Origin: JAWXTS01 sp044433305
Lineage (GTDB): Bacteria; Bacteroidota; Bacteroidia; Bacteroidales; Rikenellaceae
Assembly (NCBI GenBank): GCA_044433305.1
Contig: JAWXTS010000058.1
Location: 1-11,251 of the forward strand
Length of the DNA stretch: 11,251 nucleotides
Direction: 5' to 3'
A program made the translations under genes and the position numbers. Below are positions 1 through 6,759 of this stretch, in pieces. The notes beneath the pieces are model-generated. The model was not told the DNA's origin. It was given only the letters and a program-made list of their open reading frames with translations, and did no database searches. Position 1 is the first letter of the stretch; each line of letters starts with the position of its first letter.

Positions 1-840
1 CGCGCTTCCGACCTACTCACCGACCAGCTGTGCGACATACTAGAAACCATGCCCGAGGGATTACTGCACCTAGAGGCAGGCATGCAGAGCCTCGACGACA
101 AGGTCATAGAAGCATCTGAGCGTATAGGCTCGAACGAAGATGCCATCAGAGGGCTAACCCGACTGAGCAAGATGACCAACTTTGAGACCCACGCTGACCT
201 TATAGCTGGCCTACCACACTACACGCTCGCTCAGATATTTATCGATGTCCAAAGACTATCACGCATAGGTGCTGGCGAGATACAGCTAGAACTGCTAAAG
301 CTACTACCTGGCACAAAGATGAGAAACAACGCCCAGAGCCTAGGCATAAGATATTCTAAGATTGCGCCTTACGAGGTGCTACAAACCCCTGCCATATCTA
401 TCTTTGAACTAGACAAGTCACGCCTGCTATCAAAGCTGATAGACAAGTTCTATAACGCCAAAGCATGGCAAGTGGTGACCAGAAGAATCATCAATGAGAA
501 TGACAACTTCCTATATGATTTTTTGGACTACCTGACTATCACAGAACTACTCGAAAAACCCATATCGTTAGAGAAGTGCGGCAGTTTGCTCTATGCGTTC
601 TGCAACAAGGGCGAGTATAAAAACTACCTAGATGATATTTCTCTAGCATGGATAACTAACGGCTTGTCTCTACGCAAGGCGGAAGCTGGAAATATAGAGA
701 AGGCTAATACTCTGCCCGAAAGCATAGTTCGCAAAGCAGGAGTACATTATTACCTATGGCAAGGACAAAACAGCAAGTATATTGTAAGCTATGACCGCTC
801 GATGGACCACTCAAAACCGCTGCTGATACCTTTACATTAA
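1..840 (+). CDS. B12-binding-type radical SAM protein, DUF4080 family (3' part, 5' end outside window)
   Basis: The reading frame is open from the first base, so the gene starts upstream. The ATG at 49 is only an internal Met, because the preceding residues (LLTDQLCDILET) fit the family. The visible 279 residues cover the second half of a radical SAM TIM barrel: HLEAGMQS, then THADLIAGLP, then a GEIQLELLKLLPGT segment, patterns typical of radical SAM enzymes with an N-terminal cobalamin-binding domain. After the barrel comes a helical tail (about residues 125-279) that I match to DUF4080. The Cys triad CxxxCxxC that binds the 4Fe-4S cluster and the B12-binding domain would lie upstream and cannot be checked. 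Full-length members are roughly 550-650 residues, so about half is missing. Substrate is unknown for this family. It is followed by 113 nt and a promoter, so it is probably the last gene of its transcript; no terminator hairpin is visible. Confidence 0.8.
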   Translation, partial: RASDLLTDQLCDILETMPEGLLHLEAGMQSLDDKVIEASERIGSNEDAIRGLTRLSKMTNFETHADLIAGLPHYTLAQIFIDVQRLSRIGAGEIQLELLKLLPGTKMRNNAQSLGIRYSKIAPYEVLQTPAISIFELDKSRLLSKLIDKFYNAKAWQVVTRRIINENDNFLYDFLDYLTITELLEKPISLEKCGSLLYAFCNKGEYKNYLDDISLAWITNGLSLRKAEAGNIEKANTLPESIVRKAGVHYYLWQGQNSKYIVSYDRSMDHSKPLLIPLH

Positions 841-865
841 AATAGTGCTATAAATTTGCGTGTTT

Positions 866-893
866 TTTGTTTCAAATAAAATCCATATATTTG
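866..893 (+). promoter_or_regulatory. Probable Bacteroidetes sigma-ABfr promoter for the six-gene operon
   Basis: TATATTTG at 886-893 fits the Bacteroidetes -7 consensus TAnnTTTG. A TTTG at 866-869 is the nearest candidate -33 element, but the spacer is 16 nt rather than the usual 19-20, so the fit is imperfect. Transcription would begin near 899-901, giving a leader of about 55 nt before the ATG at 954. A second match, TAAATTTG at 851-858, lies just upstream and could be an alternative start; it has no good -33 partner. Transcripts would include a short inverted repeat TTAAC/GTTAA (918-922/930-934). Confidence 0.45.
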
Positions 894-953
894 TAGGTGG
901 CTTAGTGCCATCTTATATTAACCTTTTTTGTTAAACATAAAAAAGCAGAAACT

Positions 954-1838
954 ATGGCAATAAATAATCTGATTAACGAAATATCAAATATCAAAACCCT
1001 TATCGAAGGGTGGAGCACAAAACCTATAAGTAATATCGAACGCGAAATAGTTCTTGAGAAGCTACGCGGCATATACGACAAAGTTATTTTCATTGACTCT
1101 ATCGAGGATATACCAGCCGAGGTAGAAAACAAAATAGAAGACCAAGAGCCAGCTTATCAAACCATTAGCGACTCTCAGGCGGTAAGCTATGAGTTTGACG
1201 AGCAGGACCCCCAGAGCGAAAATCCAATATACGGGCTTGACGACAACCAAGAGGCAGAGCAAGATGCCCCTCTGACATTCAACGTCCCTGAGCAAGAAGA
1301 AGAAATAGTCTACCAAGCAGAGCAAGAAGAAACAGACGACGACGAGGTTGAGGATTTGGCCGCACTGAGCGTACAATATCGAGAGCTGCTAAGAAAACCT
1401 GCTATCAACACCAATGCCATCGAATCACTATATGGAGAGCAAGAGGAGCCTTTGCAAGAGCAGGAGGAGGAACAAGAACAAGAGGAGCAAGAAGAAATCA
1501 CTATCGAGCAACCAACAGAGGTCGTATCAGAGCCTCAACAAGAGCCTATCGCTAGCAGTACCGTGACTCCAAAATCTGTTATAGAAGAGGTCGTTGTACC
1601 AGTAGCACCTAAGCGCGCTATTAGCATCAGAGCAGGCATAGGCATGAACGACAAGTATCTTATGACTCGCAATATGTTTGGTAGCGACTCACGACTGTTT
1701 GAGCAGACAATAAACGATCTGGACCAGATGACCGACATCAATGACGCCCTGATATACATAAACGACAACTTTAAGTGGAACCCTGATGATAGTGGCGTAA
1801 AACTGCTAGTCTCACTCCTAGAAGAAAAACTACTATAA
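954..1838 (+). CDS. Acidic Glu/Gln-rich hypothetical protein with conserved-looking ends
   Basis: A 294-residue protein of unknown function. Three zones are visible. Residues 1-55 look helical and include an ISNIEREIVLEKLRGIYDKV segment. Residues 56-220 are strongly acidic, low in complexity and probably disordered, with runs such as EQEEEIVYQ and EEEQEQEEQEE, interrupted by a short ordered-looking stretch LSVQYRELLRKP (139-150). Residues 223-294 are a compact C-terminal block beginning RAGIGMNDKYLMTRNMF, then alternating helices with FKWNPDD and a final helix. From memory this C-terminal block resembles a conserved end found on several uncharacterised Bacteroidetes proteins, but I cannot confirm a family. 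There is no signal peptide or membrane segment, so it should be cytosolic. The ATG at 954 follows an A-rich leader. It is the first gene after the promoter and ends 4 nt before rsmI. An adaptor or scaffold role is only a guess from the two-ends-plus-linker layout. Confidence 0.75.
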   Translation: MAINNLINEISNIKTLIEGWSTKPISNIEREIVLEKLRGIYDKVIFIDSIEDIPAEVENKIEDQEPAYQTISDSQAVSYEFDEQDPQSENPIYGLDDNQEAEQDAPLTFNVPEQEEEIVYQAEQEETDDDEVEDLAALSVQYRELLRKPAINTNAIESLYGEQEEPLQEQEEEQEQEEQEEITIEQPTEVVSEPQQEPIASSTVTPKSVIEEVVVPVAPKRAISIRAGIGMNDKYLMTRNMFGSDSRLFEQTINDLDQMTDINDALIYINDNFKWNPDDSGVKLLVSLLEEKLL

Positions 1839-1842
1839 GACA

Positions 1843-2526
1843 ATGGCCAAGCTGTATATAATACCCACCCCCATAGGTAATCTGGAGGACATCACCCTTA
1901 GAGCAGTAAGAATACTCAAGGAGGTAGATTTCATCCTTGCCGAGGACACCAGAACTTCATCTTTCTTGTTGTCTCACCTTGGCATAGAGAAAAAGATGTA
2001 CTCGCACCACAAGTTCAACGAGCACCAAACCGTAGAGATGATATGCTCGAAGATTGCCCAAGGAGCGAGCGTGGGCGTTATATCTGACGCTGGCACCCCC
2101 GGCATCTCAGATCCAGGGTTTCTATTGGTTCGCACCTGCCTTGAAAACGACATCGAGGTGGAGACGCTACCTGGTGCCAACGCCTTTGTACCCGCGCTTA
2201 TAAACAGCGGATTCCCATGCGACAAATTCTGTTTCGAGGGCTTCCTACCTCAGAAGAAGGGACGCAACAAACGCCTTACAGAGCTAGAAACAGAGACTCG
2301 AACAATCGTCCTTTATGAATCACCATACCGCATAGTAAAGCTCCTTGAACAAATCATAGAGATTATGGGCGAGCAGAGAGAGGTCTCTGTAAGCCGCGAG
2401 CTAACCAAGAAATTTGAACAGACCGTCAGAGGCACAGCAGCCGAGGTACTAGAACACTTCAAGGCTCAGGCCCCCAAGGGAGAGTTTGTGGTTGTCATAG
2501 GCGGCAAAAAAGAACCCAAAAATTAG
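1843..2526 (+). CDS. rsmI: 16S rRNA (cytidine(1402)-2'-O)-methyltransferase RsmI
   Basis: RsmI uses S-adenosylmethionine to 2'-O-methylate C1402 of 16S rRNA in the ribosomal P site, helping decoding fidelity. The 227-residue protein carries the tetrapyrrole-methylase-type fold: IIPTPIGNLEDITLRA at residues 6-21, LAEDTRTS at 32-39, HHKFNEH at 55-61, the SAM-site loop SDAGTPGISDPG at 81-92, TLPGANA at 108-114 with the GFPCDKFCFEGFLP segment following, ESPYR at 159-163, SRELTKKFE at 184-192 and KGEFVVVIGG at 212-221. E. coli RsmI has about 286 residues; this one stops just after the catalytic fold and lacks the C-terminal extension, which I believe is usual in Bacteroidetes. It starts 4 nt after the acidic hypothetical gene and ends 5 nt before the DUF389 gene, so it should be co-transcribed with both. 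Confidence 0.95.
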   Translation: MAKLYIIPTPIGNLEDITLRAVRILKEVDFILAEDTRTSSFLLSHLGIEKKMYSHHKFNEHQTVEMICSKIAQGASVGVISDAGTPGISDPGFLLVRTCLENDIEVETLPGANAFVPALINSGFPCDKFCFEGFLPQKKGRNKRLTELETETRTIVLYESPYRIVKLLEQIIEIMGEQREVSVSRELTKKFEQTVRGTAAEVLEHFKAQAPKGEFVVVIGGKKEPKN

Positions 2527-2531
2527 ATATT

Positions 2532-3899
2532 ATGAAAAGGTGGAAAGATAAAACATTTAACGCCATACTGGATTCGTTGAAGTCACGTTTCAACCTCGAC
2601 GAAGATAAGGCCGCAGAAAAAGATGTCGTAGAGAATATCAGCCGTGGCGTAGTCATCCGTGGCACCAACATGTGGGTACTGATATTCGCAACTATGGTGG
2701 CCTCGCTGGGTCTCAACGTCAACTCTGCCGCGGTGATAATCGGTGCCATGCTTATTTCGCCTTTGATGGGTCCGATTATGGGTATTGGACTATCAATAGG
2801 CACAAACGACTTTGAGCTGCTGAAGAAATCGCTACGCAACTTCGGATACATGGTCATCGTGAGTGTCATAACCTCGGCTCTCTACTTCCTTATATCACCA
2901 CTATCTAGTGCACAGAGTGAGCTGCTGGCACGAACCGTCCCAACCACATACGACGTTATGATAGCGTTCTTTGGAGGTCTAGCAGGCATCGTTGCCCAAA
3001 CCCGCAAAGACCGCACTACCACAGTAATCCCCGGTGTTGCCATTGCCACAGCCCTTATGCCTCCGCTATGTACGGCAGGTTTTGGACTTGCCACAGGCAA
3101 CTTCAACTACTTCCTAGGAGCATCTTACCTGTTCTTTATAAACACCGTATTTATTGCTCTGGCAACCTACATCATCGTACGCTATCTTAAGTTTAGCAAG
3201 AAGGAGTTTATGGATCCAGCCAGAGAACGCAAGGCCCACAGGTATATCATCTTCACTACCATAATAACCATAATCCCTAGTGTCATCTTGGGATATAGAA
3301 TCATCCTGCGCAGCTACTTCGAGACCAATGTCGACAAGTACATAAGCGAGGTCTACCAATTTGAGAAAACACAGGTCATAGACTACAAGCAATACTACTC
3401 TAGCGATAGCTCGGCAGTAGAAATCATACTTATAGGCGACCCTATATCTAATGATGTTGTAGAGAACCTAAAGGCCCAAGCTACGAACTATGGCATACGT
3501 CGACGCACGGCTATTCTGATACACCAGTCGTCGACTAACGACACGGGCTTGGATTTGACTTCTTTGCAGAGCAGTTACAGCGAGATTCTGACCGAGAAGA
3601 ACAGACGAATCACCGAGCTGCAACAAGCCGTAGAACAAAACTACAAAGACGCACTGCCAGCCAGCGAATATGCCAAAGAGTTGATTGCTCTAACGCCACA
3701 GATATACGAGCTTAAGGTTGAGAAGACAAACTCTTTTAACGCTCAGGGCGTGCCCACAGACACTACTGTAATATGTGTGGCTACTGGCGATTTGGAATAC
3801 CTGAGTCAGATAGAAAACATCGAAAGAATAAGGAACTGGCTGATGGCAAAAACAGGAATAAGCAACATCGATATATACATAGACAATGATCAACTATAA
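2532..3899 (+). CDS. DUF389-family (TIGR00341/TIGR00271-like) multi-pass membrane protein
   Basis: A 455-residue inner-membrane protein. After a charged N-terminus (1-40), hydrophobic segments lie at about 46-62, 65-90, 104-123, 141-156, 166-187, 193-217 and 238-257. The hallmark DUF389 sequence is clear: GLNVNSAAVIIGAMLISPLM at residues 60-79, and a second conserved patch PGVAIATALMPPLCTAGFGL at 167-186, rich in Gly, Pro and small residues inside the membrane. Residues 260-455 form a soluble tail with a likely short coiled coil at about 349-375 (EKNRRITELQQAVEQ). Function is not established for this family; the re-entrant-looking small-residue helices hint at a transporter or channel, which is inference. 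The Bacteroidetes-type version with a long C-terminal tail is common. It sits 5 nt after rsmI, and its last 14 nt overlap the start of the phosphatase gene, a strong sign of translational coupling. Confidence 0.88.
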   Translation: MKRWKDKTFNAILDSLKSRFNLDEDKAAEKDVVENISRGVVIRGTNMWVLIFATMVASLGLNVNSAAVIIGAMLISPLMGPIMGIGLSIGTNDFELLKKSLRNFGYMVIVSVITSALYFLISPLSSAQSELLARTVPTTYDVMIAFFGGLAGIVAQTRKDRTTTVIPGVAIATALMPPLCTAGFGLATGNFNYFLGASYLFFINTVFIALATYIIVRYLKFSKKEFMDPARERKAHRYIIFTTIITIIPSVILGYRIILRSYFETNVDKYISEVYQFEKTQVIDYKQYYSSDSSAVEIILIGDPISNDVVENLKAQATNYGIRRRTAILIHQSSTNDTGLDLTSLQSSYSEILTEKNRRITELQQAVEQNYKDALPASEYAKELIALTPQIYELKVEKTNSFNAQGVPTDTTVICVATGDLEYLSQIENIERIRNWLMAKTGISNIDIYIDNDQL

Positions 3900-4695
3900 T
3901 CAGATATGCTCTAAGGTGCAGGATACTGCACGTGAAGCAGGGGCTTTCATAGCCCAAGAAAGGGAGAACTTCAGTTTTGAGCGCGTAGAATTTAAGGGCG
4001 TGCACGACATGGTTTCTTATGTCGACAAGCAAGCCGAAAAGATTATCGTAACTAAGCTAAAGCAACTTATCCCCTCGTCTTTATTTATCACCGAGGAAGA
4101 TACCCCTGAGGCTCAAGCAGCAACCAGAGAAGCCAAGATAGAGGGCAAGAAATATACATGGATTATAGACCCCTTGGACGGCACAACGAACTTCATCCAT
4201 GGGCTACCACCCTACTGCGTAAGTATCGCGCTGATGGAAGATGATGAGCTTGTAGTTGGCGTGGTTTATGAGATAACCCTAGACGAGATGTTTACAGCCG
4301 TTAAGGGCGAGCCAGCCTACCTCAATGGCAAGCAGATAAAAGTCTCTAACACAAAGGAACTGGACAACTCGCTTATTTCTGTGGGCTTCACATACGACTC
4401 AGACAAGGAAGTGGAGCAGATGGCAGAGGATTTGGTATTCTTCCAGAAGCACTCGCACGGAGCACGACGCATAGGATCGTCTACGGCCAACGTGGTATAT
4501 ACGGCCTGCGGAAGATTCGACTTGTTCTTCAAAACCAACCTCAAGCCTTGGGACGTCGCGGCAGGAGCACTCATCGCCAAGCAAGCGGGAGCAATAGTCG
4601 AGGATTATAGTGGTGGCGACAACTACATCTTTGGCAAGCAGATATTGTGCTGCACCCCACATATTTACAACGAAGTCAAGCAACGCATACGATAA
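3886..4695 (+). CDS. Inositol monophosphatase family protein (SuhB/IMPase-like)
   Basis: A 269-residue Mg-dependent sugar-phosphate phosphatase of the Li-sensitive IMPase superfamily. All family metal ligands are present: E70-E71 in FITEED, D95 and D98 in WIIDPLDGTTNF (92-103), and D223 in KPWDVAAG (220-227). A GARRIGSSTANVVYTACGR segment (192-210) completes the active-site surroundings. Length equals that of typical bacterial SuhB proteins. Substrates in this superfamily include inositol phosphates, histidinol phosphate and 3'-phosphoadenosine 5'-phosphate; the sequence alone does not separate these, although the overall pattern is IMPase/SuhB rather than CysQ. The ATG at 3886 lies inside the end of the DUF389 gene (14 nt overlap) and gives the expected N-terminus; no later Met is plausible. 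The stop is followed after only 2 nt by the acyltransferase start. Confidence 0.92.
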   Translation: MINYNQICSKVQDTAREAGAFIAQERENFSFERVEFKGVHDMVSYVDKQAEKIIVTKLKQLIPSSLFITEEDTPEAQAATREAKIEGKKYTWIIDPLDGTTNFIHGLPPYCVSIALMEDDELVVGVVYEITLDEMFTAVKGEPAYLNGKQIKVSNTKELDNSLISVGFTYDSDKEVEQMAEDLVFFQKHSHGARRIGSSTANVVYTACGRFDLFFKTNLKPWDVAAGALIAKQAGAIVEDYSGGDNYIFGKQILCCTPHIYNEVKQRIR

Positions 4696-4697
4696 AA

Positions 4698-5573
4698 ATG
4701 AAACAAAAAATAGGATATATCTTACTCAAAGGCGCGTGTGTACTAGTGGGTTTTATGCCTCTATGGCTGGCCTACAACACTCTATCACCGCTGCTCTTTT
4801 TTGTACTGTACCATGTTGTCGGCTACCGTCGCAAGGTGGTAGTCACAAATTTAAAGAACTCATTCCCTGAGAAGAGTGACAAAGAAATAAAAGATATAGA
4901 ACGTAAATTCTACCATAATCTAGCAGATGTATTTGTCGACACGATAAGAATGGCCTCACTGAGTAAGAAGGAAGTACAACGTCGCCTTGTGTTCGACAAC
5001 CTAGAGGTAATGCCCAACAAAGATACCATCTGCGCCATGGCCCACTATGGATCATGGGAGTTGTCTGTAAGCTATGGCTTGATACCCGACCAGCATACCA
5101 TAGGCATCTACCGCCCTTTGCACAGCAAGGTGTTTGATAAGTTCTACATATTTATGCGACGTCGCTTTGGCTCTGATGTGGCTCCCATGAATTATATCTT
5201 AAAGGATATTATCAATAAGCGTAGAGACCCTAATGCCCTGCCTCTTACCATTGCTATGATAGCAGACCAGACCCCTGGGCGCAAGGAGCAACGCCACTGG
5301 CACAACTTCTTGAACCAAGAGACCTCGTTCTTTGGTGGCATAGAGAAGATATCTACCAAGTTCGAGATGCCAATCTACTTTGCCAATATGACCATGCCCA
5401 AGCGAGGCTATTATGTGTGTCATTTCGAGCTTATATATGATGGAGTCGAGAAGGTTGAGCAGGCAGAAATCACGCGTCGCTATGCTGAAAAGCTAGAGAA
5501 GATGATACGCCAAAGGCCTGAACTATGGCTATGGTCACACCGCCGCTGGAAACATAAAAGACCTCAAGAATGA
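4698..5573 (+). CDS. LpxL/HtrB-type lysophospholipid (lipid A) acyltransferase
   Basis: A 291-residue membrane-anchored acyltransferase of the LpxL/LpxM family, which adds secondary acyl chains to lipid A on the cytoplasmic face of the inner membrane. A hydrophobic N-terminal anchor spans about 6-38. The catalytic HX4E motif is H116-E121 (AHYGSWE). Other family signatures follow: YRPLHSKVFD (138-147), ADQTPG (189-194), an HNFLNQETSFFGG segment (202-214), and the terminal QRPELWLWSHRRWK (272-285). The frame is open further upstream to an ATG at 4647, but that start would add 17 residues of non-family sequence and a 49 nt overlap. The ATG at 4698, just after an AAAA run and 2 nt past the upstream stop, puts the anchor at the N-terminus as expected. 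The gene overlaps the following glycosyltransferase by 4 nt (ATGA). Precise acceptor is unknown; Bacteroidetes make other acylated lipids besides lipid A. Confidence 0.9.
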   Translation: MKQKIGYILLKGACVLVGFMPLWLAYNTLSPLLFFVLYHVVGYRRKVVVTNLKNSFPEKSDKEIKDIERKFYHNLADVFVDTIRMASLSKKEVQRRLVFDNLEVMPNKDTICAMAHYGSWELSVSYGLIPDQHTIGIYRPLHSKVFDKFYIFMRRRFGSDVAPMNYILKDIINKRRDPNALPLTIAMIADQTPGRKEQRHWHNFLNQETSFFGGIEKISTKFEMPIYFANMTMPKRGYYVCHFELIYDGVEKVEQAEITRRYAEKLEKMIRQRPELWLWSHRRWKHKRPQE

Positions 5574-6598
5574 AATGCTCGGTTGTCATACTAAACTGGA
5601 ACGGACTGCATCACCTGCAACGTTTCTTGGGCTCGGTTGTGGATAATACCCCACCTGAGTTCGAAATCGTTGTGGCCGATAATGGCTCTAGTGACAACTC
5701 TCTAGACTGGGTTAAAGATACCTACCCTAGGATTAGAACAATCTGCCTAGACAAGAACTACGGCTATGCAGGCGGATACAACAAGGCTCTGAAACAAATA
5801 GACTCAGAGATTTTTGTACTTCTAAATTCAGACGTAACAACACCTAAAGGCTGGATAGAACCTCTAATCGAGAAGCTAGACAAGCACCAAGATATAGCAG
5901 CACTAGCACCCAAGATATTATCCGAAATTGAGCCGACTCGATTTGAATATGCTGGCTCGGCTGGAGGGTTCATAGATATTATGGGCTACCCTTTCTGTGC
6001 TGGGCGCATCATGGAATCTATCGAATTTGATAACGGTCAATACGACAATATATCCCAAGTGTTCTGGGCTTCGGGAGCGTGCATGGTAATTAGAGCAGAG
6101 GTTTTCAAACGAGCTGGAGGCTTTGATGCTGACTTCTTTGCCCACATGGAAGAGATAGACCTTTGCTGGCGCATACAAGCCATGGGATATAAAATCGCTG
6201 TCGAGAACAGCTGCCATGTCTACCACCTAGGTGGCGGCACCCTGCCTCAAAACAACCCTCGCAAGCTGTATCTCAACTACCGCAACAACCTGTCTATGTT
6301 GTTCAAGAACCACCGCAAACGCAATCTGGTATGGGTGATACCAACCCGACTCGGTTTTGACATGGCCTCGGCGGTAATATTCTGCTTGCAGGGACACGTG
6401 GATTTCTCGAAGGCTGTGCTGCGTGCCTACCGCGACTTTATAAAGCTGCTGCCAGCTCTAACTCGCAAGCGCAAAGCTATTAAAAGACTCGCTGACCACA
6501 AGTGTTTGGGCATACTCAAAGGCAGCATCGTTGTGCAACATATGATATACGGCAAGCAATATTTTTCTCAAATAAAGCGATTAAGTCAAATCAAGTAA
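5570..6598 (+). CDS. Family 2 glycosyltransferase (rhamnosyltransferase-like)
   Basis: A 342-residue GT-A fold enzyme that should transfer a sugar from a nucleotide donor at the cytoplasmic membrane face. Visible landmarks are the N-terminal SVVILNWNG strand (4-12), VVADNGSSDNS (34-44), the sugar-nucleotide loop NYGYAGGYNKAL (63-74), the NSD metal-site triplet at 86-88 (a DxD equivalent), WASGACMVIRAEVF (166-179), and the acceptor-side HMEEIDLCWR (192-201), which likely carries the catalytic acid residues. This set matches the WbbL-like subgroup often annotated as rhamnosyltransferases, but the donor cannot be told from sequence. Residues 225-342 form a basic, helical tail with a hydrophobic patch near 253-275 that may associate with the membrane. 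Its start codon overlaps the stop of the acyltransferase in the motif ATGA, so the two are probably translated together, suggesting a shared envelope glycolipid role. It is the last gene of the operon; no terminator hairpin follows. Confidence 0.9.
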   Translation: MKCSVVILNWNGLHHLQRFLGSVVDNTPPEFEIVVADNGSSDNSLDWVKDTYPRIRTICLDKNYGYAGGYNKALKQIDSEIFVLLNSDVTTPKGWIEPLIEKLDKHQDIAALAPKILSEIEPTRFEYAGSAGGFIDIMGYPFCAGRIMESIEFDNGQYDNISQVFWASGACMVIRAEVFKRAGGFDADFFAHMEEIDLCWRIQAMGYKIAVENSCHVYHLGGGTLPQNNPRKLYLNYRNNLSMLFKNHRKRNLVWVIPTRLGFDMASAVIFCLQGHVDFSKAVLRAYRDFIKLLPALTRKRKAIKRLADHKCLGILKGSIVVQHMIYGKQYFSQIKRLSQIK

Positions 6599-6672
6599 TA
6601 GCCGCCTAAACAGACTTATAACACAAGCGATTAAAATGTTGGAGTTTGTATGGAGAAGTCAAAAATATAAGC

Positions 6673-6680
6673 TATCTTTG
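6673..6680 (+). promoter_or_regulatory. Bacteroidetes -7 promoter element upstream of ychF
   Basis: TATCTTTG at 6673-6680 matches the TAnnTTTG consensus well. No ideally spaced -33 TTTG is present; the nearest is at 6645-6648, 24 nt upstream. Predicted transcription start is around 6686, leaving a leader of roughly 75 nt before the ATG at 6760. This separates ychF-SIMPL-gltX from the preceding operon. Confidence 0.6.
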
Positions 6681-6693
6681 TAGACTAAATTCA

Positions 6694-6721
6694 TTGGAGG
6701 CCTAGAGTATCGTGGCCCCAA
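6694..6721 (+). promoter_or_regulatory. Predicted 5' UTR hairpin before ychF
   Basis: TTGG-A-GGCC (6694-6702) can pair with GGCCCCAA (6714-6721): eight base pairs, mostly G-C, with one bulged A and an 11 nt loop (TAGAGTATCGT). It sits about 8 nt after the predicted transcript start and 38 nt before the start codon. It has no T-run after it, so it is not a terminator. It could stabilise the 5' end or modulate translation; this is inference. Confidence 0.4.
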
Positions 6722-6759
6722 GAAAAACAAACGAATAATCCAGAAAAACAAATATTAAT

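Noticed and set aside
399..406. TATCTTTG match to the Bacteroidetes -7 promoter element
   Set aside because: It lies inside the radical SAM coding region, with no -33 partner and no gene start for 500 nt downstream.
918..934. TTAAC/GTTAA inverted repeat as a terminator or operator
   Set aside because: Only five A/T-rich pairs and no T-run after it; too weak to call, and located in the predicted leader rather than directly after a gene.
1062..1501. Reverse-strand open frames (Cys- and Ser-rich) opposite the acidic hypothetical gene
   Set aside because: They mirror the Glu/Gln-rich codons of the + strand gene (GAG/GAA/CAA read in reverse give Ser, Cys and Leu) and have no promoter or family features.
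4647..4697. Longer start for the acyltransferase at ATG 4647
   Set aside because: It would add 17 residues unlike the family and overlap the phosphatase by 49 nt; ATG 4698 sits 2 nt after the upstream stop and places the membrane anchor at the N-terminus.
6575..6634. AAGCGATTAA direct repeat at 6575-6584 and 6625-6634
   Set aside because: A single 10-base A/T-rich match spanning the end of the glycosyltransferase gene; no further copies or symmetry, so chance is likely.
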